This document shows, one piece after another, positions 26,068 to 39,510 of a stretch of DNA of 64,000 bases. The notes beneath the pieces were generated by a model. That model worked only from the letters and a program-made list of their open reading frames with translations. It did no database searches and was not told where the DNA came from. The stretch covers positions 71,113,821-71,177,820 of the forward strand of contig NC_037681.1 in NCBI RefSeq assembly GCF_003255815.1, written 5' to 3'. The DNA is from Theropithecus gelada (taxonomy: Eukaryota; Chordata; Mammalia; Primates; Cercopithecidae). Position 1 is the stretch's first letter. The number at the start of each line of letters is the position of its first letter. The position numbers were made by a program, and so were the translations under genes.

Positions 26068-26389
26068 AGAACAAGCAAGCCAGGCATGGTGACTCATGCC
26101 TGTAATCCCAGCACTTCGGAAGACTGAGGTGGGTGGATCACCTGAGGTTGGGAGTTTGAGACCAGCCTGACCAACATGGAGAAACTCCATCTCTACTAAA
26201 AATACAAAATTAGACGGGCACGGTGGTGCATGCCTGTAATCTCAGCTACTCGGGAGACTGAGGCAGGAGAATCGCTTGAACCCAGGAGGCAGAGGCTGCA
26301 GTGAGCTGAGATCGCACCACTGCAGCCTGGGCAGCAAGAGCAAAACTCCACCAGAAAGAAAGAGACAGAGAGAGAGACAGAACAAGCAA
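26068..26389 (+). mobile_element. Alu SINE with target-site duplication, plus strand
   Basis: Alu body 26079-26378 flanked by exact 11-bp duplications agaacaagcaa (26068-26078 and 26379-26389). It begins gccaggcatggtgactcatg, has AluS-type text, and its tail is an (AG)n/AAAG stretch instead of pure A. It is antisense to NRXN1. Confidence 0.96.
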
Positions 26390-28639
26390 CAAAACATGCG
26401 ACAGAAAGAAAAGGGAATTTAATACTGCCTTTAACTCAAACATAATCCAAGAAAGACTAGAACTTAAATTGAGCTCTGGATTCAAAGTTAAGGAGACACA
26501 TCAGGCAAATGGATGGATCAGATATCAGTCACTGGAATATTATGCAAATAGACACCATAGGATGAAGAAAATAGGGCTGAAAATCAAGTACTATTTTATC
26601 TATATGCTTTGCTAATCTATATGAACTTGTATTTTAGAAAATCTTTGTAAAAGAGATGGCAAATAATCAGAAAGTAAAGAATTTAATTCAAGTGGGATGG
26701 AAACAATTATTTTTATATTTTGAAAATTCATGGAGTAAACATGGTTTGAATTAATAATTAAATTTTATGACTGAGACAAACGCAAATAGAAATTTATATT
26801 TTAGCTTAAACATGTGTCCTGAAATAGGTACATTTCCAAAAAGGGATTTGAATCCCAGATCTCCTTAATGATTTTTACTATGGATATGAATCAAAGGACA
26901 TACTCACCTAGCAAAAGAGTCATCACAGAATCTGAATTAGTTTAAACCGATTTAACTCATACCTATAAGCATAGTGAAATTTAAATATTAAGGTTCCCGT
27001 GTGCTTATTTTATTATAATTGAGTTATAAAATCAGTGGTTACAAAGAACACATCAAATTAATATTTAAACCTGGTTCATTGATAATTGAAGAAAATTGAG
27101 TAGTTGCCAAACTCTATATATCAATGGAAAAGGAGAATTTTCCAAAGGCCAAGGTAAATAAATGTTGTAAATACATTTTTAAGAGAAAACAAAAATCTGA
27201 ATATATTAATGGGTCATCCCTCTATCTTTTTCCAGGAACCACAAATATTGACATGTTCTTTTTTAAATAGTTGGATTCTTTCATACATTCTACCCCTTCT
27301 ACTATATTTATGTTTGAAGTTTCTGGTAAATTAACTAAAAGTTTTATGTAAATATTGTTACATTAAGGCTGCCAAACTTGGGGAACAGTAGTCATATTTG
27401 AGAAATTATCTAGATCAAGTTTTCATGCTTCACTATTTAAGAATCCAAAGCACCCTGCTATGCTATTTTACCTTTTAAACGAATGAGATCACAACTAAAA
27501 ACTAAATTATTTGTGGACATACAACTTTTATAATTTTAATGTAGAAACTGCATTACATTATATTCTTATATTTAAAGCTGTTTTTTCATGACATATGCAA
27601 GAGGTAAAATGAAGTTAATAAGCAGACAAGGTAATATTTATTTAAGAATATTCATAAACAAGTAATAAATTTATCTTTCATGTAAAATCATATGCAAAAG
27701 TTAAAAAAAAAACTGTTTAAAACACCTCTTGGTTATAAAAGTGGAAATTAAATTTATATAGTGAGGTAGTTTTTCATTACCTATTAGTTTCCATTAACTT
27801 TTCTATCCAATTTTTATTGTCTATTCTACTTCCATAACATTAGTTTACAGGGTGAGAAGAAACACAGTGAAGGTGATATTTAAAATAAGTTAAGTTGATA
27901 TCAAGAGTTAAATTACTTCAAAAGTTTAAATTACTAGGAAATGAGGAGTAAAAAATAGTGCGCTGTAATAGGGAGCCCTTTTTCCTGGTGAGAAAATCTG
28001 ATGTTCTAGCTCTTCACATAACTAGCTAGCAAGCTTAGCCAAAGGATAGATTCATTAGGCTTCAATGTGGCTCTTATGAAAAATAAGGAAATTCACTAGA
28101 TAGATTACTAAGATTTCTTTTTGAATAAACAAATTTTAAATTACTGCTTAAATGAATTGTTTAAATTAATGTCAATTTTACCTATACATAATTCTGCTCC
28201 ACCTGTCCCTATACAAACGAATCAGATTTCACAAAGTTACAAATTTACGTGCCAAATTCCTAGTCTAATAACAAATTCAAACTTGATGAAAAAGGCACAC
28301 CATAAGTAATAAAAACAGAATACAACATTGACAGTAGTGTATAATGTAAAATGTAAAATATATAATTCTCAGAAAATAGTTTTAAAAAAGAACCAACACA
28401 TCGACAATGGGTATTTGGTGACAGTGGAATTATGAGATTTTTTTAAAAAAAATTCTGTCTTTTTTAAGACCAATGTCATCTATGAGGTTTTTAAAGAAAT
28501 AAAATTAACTGTATTTGAAAACAAAAATATACCATCTTAATATTCTGCTCTCTGCTTATTACCATTTGTTTTCTGCTTACTTGATTCATCTGTGAGCTGG
28601 GAACTTCAGGAATTAAATTAATATATGAAAACAGAAATC

Positions 28640-29440
28640 TTTTGACAAAAATTTAAAAGTTTAATAAAGTGGTATTGGCAAGAATAAGGGGGAAAGGGCA
28701 CGTCAATTACTGTAGATAAGAACATAAATGGAAACAGCAGTTAGTAAACTAACCTGTCATTATCTTTCAAAATTAAAAATACAATTAATCCAGCAATCTC
28801 AATTATCACATTGAATCCTAGAGATATTCTGATCAATATACACAAATATTTCATGTATGAAGGCATTATCTATAAACTAGTTTAAAACAATGAAGGTTTA
28901 AAAAAGTAAAAATTTAAATGTTCTTCAATAGAGAAACACCTAAATATTAGTATATTCAAACTAAGGTATGTATGGTGTCACTACAAAGAATGGCACAGAA
29001 AAAGCTCTCTGTAAGTTTTTGTCACATAGTAATTGGTAAACTATAATCTTGGCTATGGAAAAGAGGCTGTATAATTATTGTATGTGTGTGAACATATTTA
29101 TAGATATACTGATGCCTAGAAAAAGACCTGGGGATTTTTCAACGCCAAATTATTTTAGTGGTTATCTATGGAGAAGAGAGTAAATTGATGAGGGAAGTGT
29201 GCGGTAAGGGGAAACTCTTTGCTTAGGTAGTTTTTGAACAGCCTGAATATATTCACCAAAAGCATGTATGTATATATTAAACACATCATTCATTACACAA
29301 ATGTACATATATAAACACACATACACATTCATAGCAATGTATAGACACATATACATTTTAAACATGATCATATACAATGTTGGAAGGTTGTAAATATCAA
29401 TCAAGTAACATTCTGCAGCAATTGAAATATTATTTTGCAG
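28640..29440 (+). mobile_element. Old L1M LINE 3' end
   Basis: Worn L1 ORF2/3'UTR text: ggcaagaataagggggaaag, atgttcttcaatagagaaac and gtggttatctatggagaaga, followed by the variable T/A-rich end. It is antisense to NRXN1. Boundaries are approximate and no frame is intact. Confidence 0.65.
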
Positions 29441-29820
29441 AAGTTCCACAGATTTTCATTCAGCATTCCACACTAAGGGTCACTAGGTCTGAGTGTGGTC
29501 AGTTAACTGCCTATCTCCTTAGGGTGCAACTGATGCCATTGTCCAGAGTCTGCCCCTTAGCTAGGCAAGCCCAATGAGGAGATTTGGTAGATTTTCAGAG
29601 GGCGGTTTCATTTCCCAGGTTTGACTGATATTTACTAAGTTCATAACACCAATGTATAAAATAAGAATGCCAAGTTATTAATTTCCTCTGAGGAAGTACC
29701 TATCACAGGACATGAAATACTTCCCATGTAGCTCTGCCAATATGGATGTCAATTTTATAATCAAATATTACTTATTCATTTATGAGAAATTTACTTGTTA
29801 CAGGAATGTGAATACTCATA

Positions 29821-30150
29821 TGCACTCATCCCTCGGTATCTGTGGAAACTGGTTCCAGGATCTCCTGGAGACACCAAAATCTGTGGATAATCGAGTTCCT
29901 GATGGCTTAGTATTTGCATATAACCTATGCACATCCTCCCATGTACTTTAAATCATCTCTGGATTACTTATATCTAATACAATGTAAATGCTACATAGTT
30001 ATTATACTGCATTGTTTAAGAAACAATGACAAGAAAAAATGTCTGTATATATTCAGTGCAGACCCAATTTTTTTTCCAATTATTTTCAATCCATAGTTGA
30101 TTGAATCCACAGATGCAAAGCCCACAAAAAACAGGAGGCTGGGCTGACTG
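29821..30150 (-). mobile_element. MER2 DNA transposon (Tigger group), reverse copy
   Basis: Begins cactcatccctcggtatctg and ends gctgggctgactg followed by TA, as in MER2 read backwards. Includes tccatagttgattgaatcca and the ctgcattgtttaagaaacaa segment. About 330 nt, near full length. Confidence 0.8.
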
Positions 30151-33100
30151 TATATATAACTGGTCTATTTTCTCCCTCCACTCTAAACAGACTTACAATG
30201 GTAGCTAAATGTTAATCAAAAGAGTGTATGGGGAACATGGATTCTGAACAAGAAGAATGCATGAGATAAGGAAATGTATAGTAATATTGGCCTGGGAAGG
30301 CTTGACACCCTTATCTCAATGAAATGACCTGCCTCCATCTTTACAGCGGGGATGAAGCTGTCAAATTCGCTAAGCAGTGTTCAGATGATTACCGCTAATA
30401 TTTGCCCCTGTGAGTTTCTTTTCTTTAGATATGTTAATACATTTAAGTTCTACAAGCCCGGGGACCTAGCTCAGGTACTTCTGAAAAGCTCTGCTCTGAA
30501 TCTTTGCTTATGATTCCATAATTCCCAGAAAACAAATTTTGTTACTTAGATAATCTTGAGCAAAACAGTATATAGTATCATATTAAACAGATAGCCTGAA
30601 AATTTATGTTTATATTCTAACTGCAATTATATAATATATATAATATACATGTTAACAAAAACTGAAGGAAAATGTACAAATATAAAAAATATTTTGAGTG
30701 TGGACAAACAATAAATGACTTTTTTTCTATAAACTTCTTCAGAATAAATAAATATAAACATTTTAATACAACTCAACATTACAATTTTAAGCAAAATTGA
30801 CCCATCTGGTCATATGGTCAAAGAAGTGGTAAATTATTGGTAAGGTATTTTGGCCTTTCCTTTGATGAATAGTGGTTTATGGGTATGGATATGAAACAAA
30901 GTATTATAAATGCACTTAAAATTACTTCAATGTATGTAATAGGCTACTAGGCAGAGGCATAGGAGGAACGTTAACAGTCAGAGGGCAAGTTTAAACAAGA
31001 CCTAAGCGGAGAAATTGTCTAATAGTTGTTCAAGTAGAAATGTTTAAGTGTGGTGATTCATGAATGGTATACACAGAAATCAGTGCTGGTGATAGATAGC
31101 TAGAAAGTGCTGTTCACATCAAACAGTGATTACTATAAACCTCTAATTATGTGCTCTGGAGAGAGCCTTGTGCCTTTCCCACTGTAATTTCTAGTTCTTA
31201 AACGGGAACTCTATGACTTCAATTCAAATCTCAATGGCTTCTTAGCTGTTAAATGTAGGCTTACCCTTGAATAACCGCTGATACAATCTGCTGTACCCTG
31301 CTGTACACAAGCCAACTTTGACAAGAATAATGAGTTTTCTCTTTGATTTCAATGTGTAATGATGGTTTACAAAAAAAAAATAAAATAAAATAAGACTGGC
31401 AGTTTGCTATAAAAATACTTGAGGGTACCCTTGACTGAGCCAAAGAGCTTAACACAAATTTAAACAAATTTGTGCCCAAGAAAACAATCATTAACCTCAT
31501 CCTAATTGTAGGTCCTTTCACGCTTTAGCTAAATACCTGGGCAGCTGTTTTGTGTTGAGGGTGGGACCAGAAAATAGGCAAAGGGGAAATCTGGAAAGAG
31601 GGAGACTGGTTTAAAAACAACAAAAACAAACAAACAAAAAGTTCAACTGTAAGTCCTGCAAAAATTACAAAGTAATGGGCCTCTTCAATCATATTTATTA
31701 ACTCTAGTGATTTAGGCATTTTGCCCTGTTAGTAGCTAAATTATCCACAGAGGATATCTACATTTTGCAGCATTTAAGTCATCCATTCTGATTCACTAAG
31801 TCATGCCTGCACTTGGTATGGTTCCTCCTTTGCTAGCTTAGTGCAGGATCTGGAAGTGCCATTTATGGCTCAGCCCACTTGACTTTCCACGTCGCTGATC
31901 CTCTAGTGAGCAGGCAGTAGAAGAAAGTTGCACTGCACATAAAGAACAGCTATAGCCAAGCAGAATTAATCAAACTGTGGAAATTAGAATGATTTTTCCC
32001 CATGTCTCAGATTGGAAGAAGGAACATATGTTAGAAATAACCTGTTAAAATCAGTTTTGCCAAAAATGAGAAAGTTCTAGAAAATTACACATAAAGGCAT
32101 TATCTCTCATTGAATAAGGGGTTCATATACTCTTTGCAGTGAACTAAAGACCAAAGAACCAAAGGGAAGGCCACCAGAAAGATGGACATCCTATGTTCTT
32201 GTCAAGAGCACACTTACTGTGGCTGCATATCCCAGTCCTCAGAAAGGAGTTACCACCTTCTTTCTTGATGGATTTTCCTGCTACCTATATGTCTGCAAAA
32301 TGATATAGGGACCTCATGACCTAAGAAGGGATAGAAGTCCCGTTCTCATAAAAACTTGTCATTTTTGTTTACACATTCTCTAATAATTATTTAACTTTCT
32401 CAGTGGGTTATTTCAAACATCTGGGCTTGGAGGATGGTGGTGTATTAGTAAGAGAACACCACCTTTTATCCTATATCATATAAACTGTTTTCAGAAAGTA
32501 ATGTAATTTAAACAAATTCTTTAACTTAAAAAAGTTGCATTTACAATTAAAAGAGTGCCATTATTCTCCAAATGTAAAAAAATGATGCTGCTATTTTTTT
32601 TAGAACATTAGGGGTTGTTTGGCACTGTACTACTTACATGTTTTTATTCTTTAGTTTTTCTTATACCAAATATATACTGAACAACTGCTATACCCAGGAA
32701 TGTACTAGAAACTGTGGATAAAAAAAAAAAAATACAATTTTCTCTATCTGGGATGGAAATTATGAACCTTATAAACTGGTAATATTAAAATTAAATCATT
32801 TGTGTCCACCAAATATGATTTTAACCCTAGTTCTATCCCAAAATAACCACTACTTACATTGGCTGCAAATTAATGACCATAATGGTCTCATTATATTTCT
32901 ATTTACTTTAGTATGGCCAACCAATGGTCAACAGCAGAAAGAACTGCTCTTAGGCCTGGGTTCCCTTTACTTTAATAACAGAGATAATAAGGCTTTTAAA
33001 ATATTGAGCTAAGGAATATTCCAGGCAAATCAACAGATATGGCCTCATTATCTGTATGTCAGAAAGGAGCCTATGTTACCCTCTTGTCATAGCAGTACCC

Positions 33101-33939
33101 TTTCTCCACATTATATGAAAAATAATTTTCCTAGAGCCCCTGAATATAACTGACATAAAAATGGGTAAAATAAATTATTTCATGAATTTCCATGTTTCTT
33201 AGTTTTAAGTGACCTATGAATCTTAGTGTTTCACCAGCCAAATCAGAAATATCCTTTAAGTAAAATAAAAGCAAGTATAGTCATTCATTCAATTTTTAAA
33301 AGGCTACTCCATACCAAACCAATGCAGTGTGCAAATATGGAACTTAATTAAAATATTATATATATAAAATATTAACAGCTGCAGCTATTAAAATTACATT
33401 AAACTCCCTTGAGCTAGGCTAACACAATATGAGCTCTCTCTCTCTTTTTTTTTTTTTCCAATTTAATAAAGGACAGAACTTGGCTTAGTGAATGAGCTTT
33501 GGTTTTTATATTGTTTGTTCCAATTCACTAATCTGAAATTTTAATCACATAAAAGTACTTTACCATCAAAACAGTACCAAGCATAGTAATTTGATCTTTC
33601 CATTGGATTCCAAGAAAAATCTCATGCTTTGTTTATTTTCTTTCTTAGATGCAAATAACACTTCCTTAGAATGTGTTTCTGTTCTTCCCATACAGAATTG
33701 AGCTTTGTAAATTAAAGTAGATATCATCTACTTTTGACCTTCTCCAATGAGGGTACAAATAGAGTAATTAATAAATTCTTGGTAATTTGGATGAATTAAA
33801 GAGCTTAGACAGAAAAAGTAGATTTTATTCTGCTTGAAGATTACAGTATTTATCTGAGAATTTATTAGATTGCATCAATACTTTCTCCTTATAATAAGAA
33901 ACCTCATAAAATATTCAAAATAATTTTGTTTTCTGTGAG

Positions 33940-34055
33940 TATGTGTATATGCACATGCGTGGCGTATATGCATATATGCATATATATATGCACATATATA
34001 TGCACATATACATGTAGAGAGAGACATATGCACACATATATAGACACACATACAA
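33940..34055. repeat. GCATATAT-type alternating purine/pyrimidine repeat
   Basis: Tandem tatatgcaca and tgcatatata units, with ORFs on both strands created by the repeat. Confidence 0.85.
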
Positions 34056-34323
34056 TTTACATAGAAGAAAGACTGGAAAGAAATATCCAAAAATATAAAT
34101 CATTGTTTTCAAATGAATAATAAATACTTTCTTTTTTCTTTTACATTATTTTGTATTGACTAGTACTTTGAATTGATCATGTATTACATTAATATAGTTA
34201 GAAAATACCTCATTTCTAAGTGAATGAAAAGCAACTGATTTGATGTTTGGTGTTTTTTTTTCTCCTCTGAACTTTCAGAAGATACCCTTTTAATCTGATA
34301 TGGGTTGTTTTGTCTTGTTTTGC

Positions 34324-34455
34324 TGTTTTTAGACAAGGTCTTGCTCTGTTGCCCAGGCTGGAGTGCAACGGTATGATCATGGCTCACTGCGGCCTGGAAC
34401 TCCTGGGTTCAAGCGATCCTAAGTGTGGAGATTACAGGTGTGAACCACTACTCTT
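34324..34455 (-). mobile_element. Single Alu monomer (FLAM/AluJ-like), minus strand
   Basis: Only about 130 nt: agacaaggtcttgctctgtt to gattacaggtgtgaaccact. No second monomer, so it is a free left monomer or a truncated old Alu. Confidence 0.8.
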
Positions 34456-34755
34456 GGAATGTTTTGTTTTAAGGTATTATAAAATTTGATTTAAAATATC
34501 TCTTCTTGAAAGTCATTTTCAAAATTTTATTCTAGATCTATCTTAAGTCAAATTATAGCATCCACAAGCTAGTATTTCAAAGCACTAGATTAGCCCATGC
34601 CCCCAACACATTAAAATTCTTCTGCTTGAAAGTTCATATGTAACAAATTAACTGCTATCTTTGGCAGAGATAGGCTGGAGGGAGTCAGAGGGGAACACTT
34701 ATCATTATTGTTATATTTTTGCATTCCCATCAATGAACTCTTGTCAGCTTAAATC

Positions 34756-34868
34756 AGAAAGAAGGAGAAGGGGGGGGAGGGGGAGTTGGAGGAGGGGAAG
34801 GAGGAGAAGGAGAAAGAGAAGAGGAGGAGGCAGAGGAGGAGGAGGAGGAGGAAGAATAATAATAATAA
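34756..34868. repeat. Strong purine (GGA/GAA) tract
   Basis: About 113 nt almost free of pyrimidines on the plus strand, with G-runs and (GGA)n, then AATAAT. On the pre-mRNA this is a long pyrimidine tract about 1.5 kb downstream of exon C. The 79-residue Arg/Gly-rich ORF is spurious. Confidence 0.95.
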
Positions 34869-35484
34869 ATGGTAATTTAATTCTTTGTAGACTTCTTTAG
34901 GAAAGTGAGAATATTTAGGGAGACAAAGTTTCCAGAGAGGAATGAATCAGAAACACAGTCTCTGATATATCTGGGAATCAGAGCAATGGGTTCTGACTTT
35001 CCTTCTCTCCATACTCACTCCCAACTCCTTCTCAATTTCCATATATTCTATTTCTTTATTTTGTTAGCTAAAAATCATATTTCTAAACAGGCAAGCACAA
35101 TCTTCTTGATCTATAAACAGCAGAACAAAAAAGCAGGGATAAGAGGAAAGTAGAAAATAGTTCAGTTGCAGAGAAACTGGGAGTAAACAAGCACCGAGGG
35201 AGCCCATGCAAGGAGGGTATGAGCAAGAGAGTTCAGCCCCAGGTCTTCAACAGGGCCCTTCCGAAAGACGATGGTTATCACAGATTATATACAGATAAAA
35301 GAAACATTTAGCTTCTTTTAGAGTTGGCTGGGGGTGGGTGAAGTAAAGAAGGAGAGTAGATAGGTCTAAATTTAGTTATCTTCTATTATAAGATCATTTG
35401 ATTTATGTATGAGTAGGTCAATCAGAGCATGGGAGCCTGGGGTGAAGAGAATTAAAGAAATGTAGTTGTATACTTAAAACAGAT

Positions 35485-35571
35485 TTCTCTCTCCCTCTCA
35501 TCTCTCCCTCTCTGTCTGCCTCTTTCACCCTCTCTGCTCTCTCTCTTCCTCCCTCCTTCCCTCTCTTTCCC
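35485..35571. repeat. Pyrimidine (CT) tract
   Basis: CTCTCC, CCTCC and TCTC units, nearly free of purines on the plus strand, about 770 nt from the exon C donor. Opposite strand bias to the tract at 34756. Confidence 0.93.
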
Positions 35572-36337
35572 AGGATTCCCACAAATGTCATTTCTGTTGC
35601 CTGGATGATTCTTTCCCCTCAAAGCTCATATTATTCAACATACTAAGCCCCCTAAAATACTCCCAAATTTTGCTGTAAGTGTGATGTATTCGGGGAAACT
35701 TTACCTGCCACCTTTACCCCTCCTCCCTGAGAGAAATAAAGTGCAGCGACAGGAAGCAGAATGTTTGCTGGTGGAATTCAAAATACCTTTCATCAGAAAG
35801 GGAAGCAGTTTGGAAGGGCAGCAGAGCTTTGCCACTGTCCTTGAAATGCTACTCTATTGATTAAAGTGTTTTTAATACCATAGACTCATCCTAAAGTGTT
35901 CTGTACCAAAGTAAGGATTTTGTGTCTGGATCATTCTAATTTTTTTTCATATGTTATATTTGCCACTTTGAGTACCTGCAAACATCCAGTAACATAAGAG
36001 AATACTGGGAATACAAAAACTTTGAATTTTTTCACTTGCTAAATTCAGGACAAAATTTTCTGCAAGATTTGGCATTTGATTACCCAATAAAAGTTCATTT
36101 AAGAAGCTATTCTAGGAGACATTTGAGCATTTGGGCTTTGATGCCCCACTATGATGATGAATTAGCTCTTTCTGATTTTTATATGGCGTGAAACAGAAGC
36201 AATATCAGGCAATTTCTTTTACTCTAAAGAAATAAATGCAGGAAATCTTTAATATGTCTTGGTTTTCACTTTTAGGAATGGCACGGGTGGGTGGGGTGCT
36301 CTGCCAGATAAACAGCATAGAAAAATGATAACATTAC

Positions 36338-36776
36338 CTGACCGTCCATCTCTTTGGAAATCCACATGATACCATTCTCCATCATTCACTTTCTTCAACA
36401 GGGCTTTTATTTTTATAGTACCTGACCCCATGTCCAGGAGGAGGTAGAGGTGGCCATCTAGCATCTCAATAGCAAAGAAGTCCACCTTTATCATCTGTGG
36501 GTGCTTGGCATCTTTTTGATGTCTTGGCTTGCCATGGCTAAATAAGATGAGGCCATTTGGTTCTGTTGTACGGAAATCAAATGATATGGAGCCTGTTTTC
36601 TTTGCATTCCATTTAGGCAAAGAGATGAAAGACTCTGGGGTTTCAAAGGTGATTGGGTCTAAAGTTGCAACATTCTCACATTTAAATGCCACCACTCCAT
36701 GGATCTTCATCTTAGGATCTCCTTGCTTGGCAAGTCGAGATAATTCCAGCCTCACATCATTATTTTTATACACAAC
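36338..36776 (-). CDS. NRXN1: NRXN1 coding exon C: end of LNS2 and first half of LNS3
   Basis: Internal exon of neurexin-1 alpha, a presynaptic single-pass adhesion receptor that binds postsynaptic and secreted partners. The 439 nt give 146 full codons (phase 0 start) plus one base. The translation starts VVYKNNDVRLEL and ends NDGEWYHVDFQRDGRS, as I know NRXN1. Residues 1-33 finish LNS2; Cys33 (VAFKC) is probably the C-terminal LNS2 disulfide partner of a Cys in the preceding exon, which lies outside the window. Residues 34-146 are LNS3 beta-sandwich sequence, including TEPNGLILFS and HLYLLLDMGSG. The 3' splice site on the minus strand is strong: a C/T-rich tract ending tgcccacag just above 36776. 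The donor is G|GTAATG (GT at 36337-36336). The length is not a multiple of three, so skipping it would shift the frame. The ORF runs past the donor into intron, so the exon end rests on the splice consensus and on the phase match to exon B. Confidence 0.97.
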
Positions 36777-37338
36777 CTGTGGGCAGAGGCAGAGGACAGC
36801 AGTGAGAAACCAGCGTCCATATTTTAATATCTGAAACTTGTCATCAGCTCATGTAACTTGCAAGGACAGCATAAAAAGGCACACAGCATTTAGTTAATTT
36901 TGTTGTATAAAGGCAACATTTTTCAGGCAAATAAAATTCAAGTGTCAATTCATAGAACAATAACCATAACAATTTAATTCAAATAATGTGTGTGCAGACG
37001 CACACATGCATGTGCATATACACACAAACTGCTTGTATTTAACTCAAATAATTAAAAAATCTGCATATATCTTTAATTTCATGTGTACATTAACATGCTA
37101 AGACTTGAACTTATAAAAGCTATTTTTTTCATAGTTCTCTATGATGTTTTTAAAATTAAATATAAGCATTGACGTTATTCAGTTTTCCCATCATTAAAGC
37201 ATTTGAAATTGGATACCATTGTATACCAGTCCCCTAAAATATTGGATCTCCTCTATTATCTATATATCTGCTGTGGATATTAACTTTGCAAGATAGTCAC
37301 AATAAGTTAAAGCACAGAACAGCCTGATATTTCTCAGC

Positions 37339-37414
<76 letters not shown>

Positions 37415-37415
37415 C

Positions 37416-37442
<27 letters not shown>
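37339..37442. repeat. A-run plus (AT)n(GT)n(AT)n compound microsatellite
   Basis: A16, then about 12 AT units, about 17 GT units, and about 13 TA units. It sits about 560 nt upstream of exon C in transcript order. AT arms flanking GT can form a cruciform. Confidence 0.97.
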
Positions 37443-37447
<5 letters not shown>

Positions 37448-38234
37448 GAAAGTCCCAGACCTGCATCAGTACCTTTGAATACTGTTAAGTAACGTGACAC
37501 TGCCACATGTAGAATATGGTGCTTCCCCTCAATCTATTCAACCTGTGTTACTGGTGATCCATTTCACTTTTAATTTACACAAATGCTGAGCAAGGGTTGT
37601 CTTGCACTCTCATTTTCCAAGGCACTTCAGTGAAAGAGGCCGGGCACTTCTGAGTGCTTGTTGATGGTCCTAAGGCTTTTTGGATTCCAATTAACACATT
37701 GGATACATTCACTGACAGGGTTAATGATATCATACTTTTGCTATCCCATCACGTTAATAAATTCAAAGATATTTTGACATAAAGATAAAGAGAGAAGGAC
37801 ACCTTTTCTCTACAAAAAGCATACAGTGGATAATCATATTTCTAAAATACATAGACCATATTGACTTAAGGGTGAATTAGTTATCTAGGTCCACATAACT
37901 ATCTAGGTTCTTTTAAGAAGGGATTCTATAGATTTCAAAGCTCCCAAAGTTACTAGAATCTAGATTTATTCATTCACATGTAAAAATGTACATATATACA
38001 CACATATATTATGTATACGTATACACACACATGCATGTTTTGTTTTTCATTTTTAGGAATGGCAAGGGTGTTTTATATAATATATATAACAGGAAAAATA
38101 AGACAGCCTGTATCTAATTAGTGCTATGAAGTCAACCAAGTCAACACAGCAGTTATTCCAAACCCATGGCCAACTGAACCAGCAGATGACTGATGAGTTT
38201 CCTGATAGGATTTGTTAATGGATACTTTATTTTT

Positions 38235-38475
38235 CAGAGTAATTAAGAGTTCATGCTCTGGTATTGGACTTCCTGAGTTCAAATTCTGGCTCCAGATTTA
38301 CTGAACTGAGAAATCTCTGTAAGCCTGTTTCACTCCCTTAAAGGAAAATAATACTTCACATAATTATTATTAATATAATAATTAAATAAGAAAATACATA
38401 TAAGTGGGAAAATCTACATAAAGGCATTCATTCCAATGCCAAGCACACTGTAAGATTTAAATAAATATTAACTAC
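38235..38475 (+). mobile_element. MIR SINE copy
   Basis: gttcaaattctggctccaga, then aagcctgtttcactccctta, and a weakened 3' part ending in taaataaatatta. Confidence 0.6.
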
Positions 38476-39414
38476 ATAAAATACATGATAATAAAAATCA
38501 TCGCTTTATCATCATCTAATAGACATAGATTTTAGTTCTAAATTTATCCATGATAAGAAAACGTATAGAAATTAAGCCCACACATATAATGGGTTTTCAT
38601 ACATTATTTGTGCCAATTAATAAGTCACATCTTTCCAATGCTGGGCCTGGTGTTTCAGTTTACCTTTATCTTGAAGAAGGATTATAATAAAGAACATGAT
38701 ATCTTATTCTTTGAACAAATATGTACAATGGTTTAACAAGCATCTATTGACAACAAAAGAAGAGAGAATGAACTTGAGCAATAACAAAAAGGAATTACAC
38801 TAATTCTTAAGAATACTTTTTTTGAAAAGAGAAAGATCTATTAAATCTTAGAAACATTTATTTAGGATTGCCTTTCTTTGGCGATCTTTAGAGGCAGGGA
38901 AAATGCTTTTCAAGGATGATTTTCCAAGTTTTATCACTTCTCACTGTGACTTTCATGCGACTCAAACCTATATTATTTTTCCTTTTTCCTATTGATTTAT
39001 ATTCTAGTATGTGGGCATTCTTTTGATACAGATATTGATCAAGAATAAGTATTTTCAGACCCAAATGATGCCTCTGTTGATCAATGCTAACACTCATACC
39101 TATAATAGAACCACTGTAACAGAATTGAGTGTTTCTGACATGAACAAGTGGGTTTTATCCCTGGTATATTGTCTCTTGAATCTGACATCAGCCACCATAA
39201 AGTTGAAGAATGAGGGGCAGTCTAAGTCTGGGCAAGGATTTCAATGAGACTTAATCTTATAACTGAATCAGGTGTCTTGGTGATGAAAAGGTTCAGGAAG
39301 ATGTAAAAAAAAATAGAAGTAGGGATAATTCCCTGGGTAAAATTTCTTAAGGTTAGCCATGCATCTCTCATAAAAAAAGTATCTCCACCAGCATCAACAC
39401 TTTATATGCTTTAT

Positions 39415-39510
39415 ACTGGCAAGAACCTTGCTCACCACAGTGCAGCACCAAGATTAGTAGCTGGCACAGAGTAGATGCTCAATAAATATTTGTTTATAGT
39501 TGAATAAAAT
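39415..39510 (+). mobile_element. L2/MIR 3'-end fragment
   Basis: gctggcacagagtagatgct followed by caataaatatttgtttatag, the common L2/MIR 3' terminus. Confidence 0.5.

Larger units (their letters stand above)
22690..36337 (-). other. NRXN1: NRXN1 intron between exons C and B
   Basis: A 13.6-kb intron, GT at 36337-36336 and AG at 22691-22690. Contents: a MIR (23130-23355), Alu (24727-25021), AT/AC repeat (25170-25290), CA repeat (25758-25795), Alu with target-site duplication (26079-26378), old L1M 3' end (28640-29440), MER2 (29821-30150), Alu monomer (34324-34455), a strong purine tract (34756-34868) and a pyrimidine tract (35485-35571). The stretches 26400-28600 and 30200-33900 are AT-rich and unassigned. 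Confidence 0.9.

Noticed and set aside
34661..34900. Arg/Gly-rich ORF resembling an RGG-box protein
   Set aside because: Direct translation of the GGA repeat; no conserved start context.
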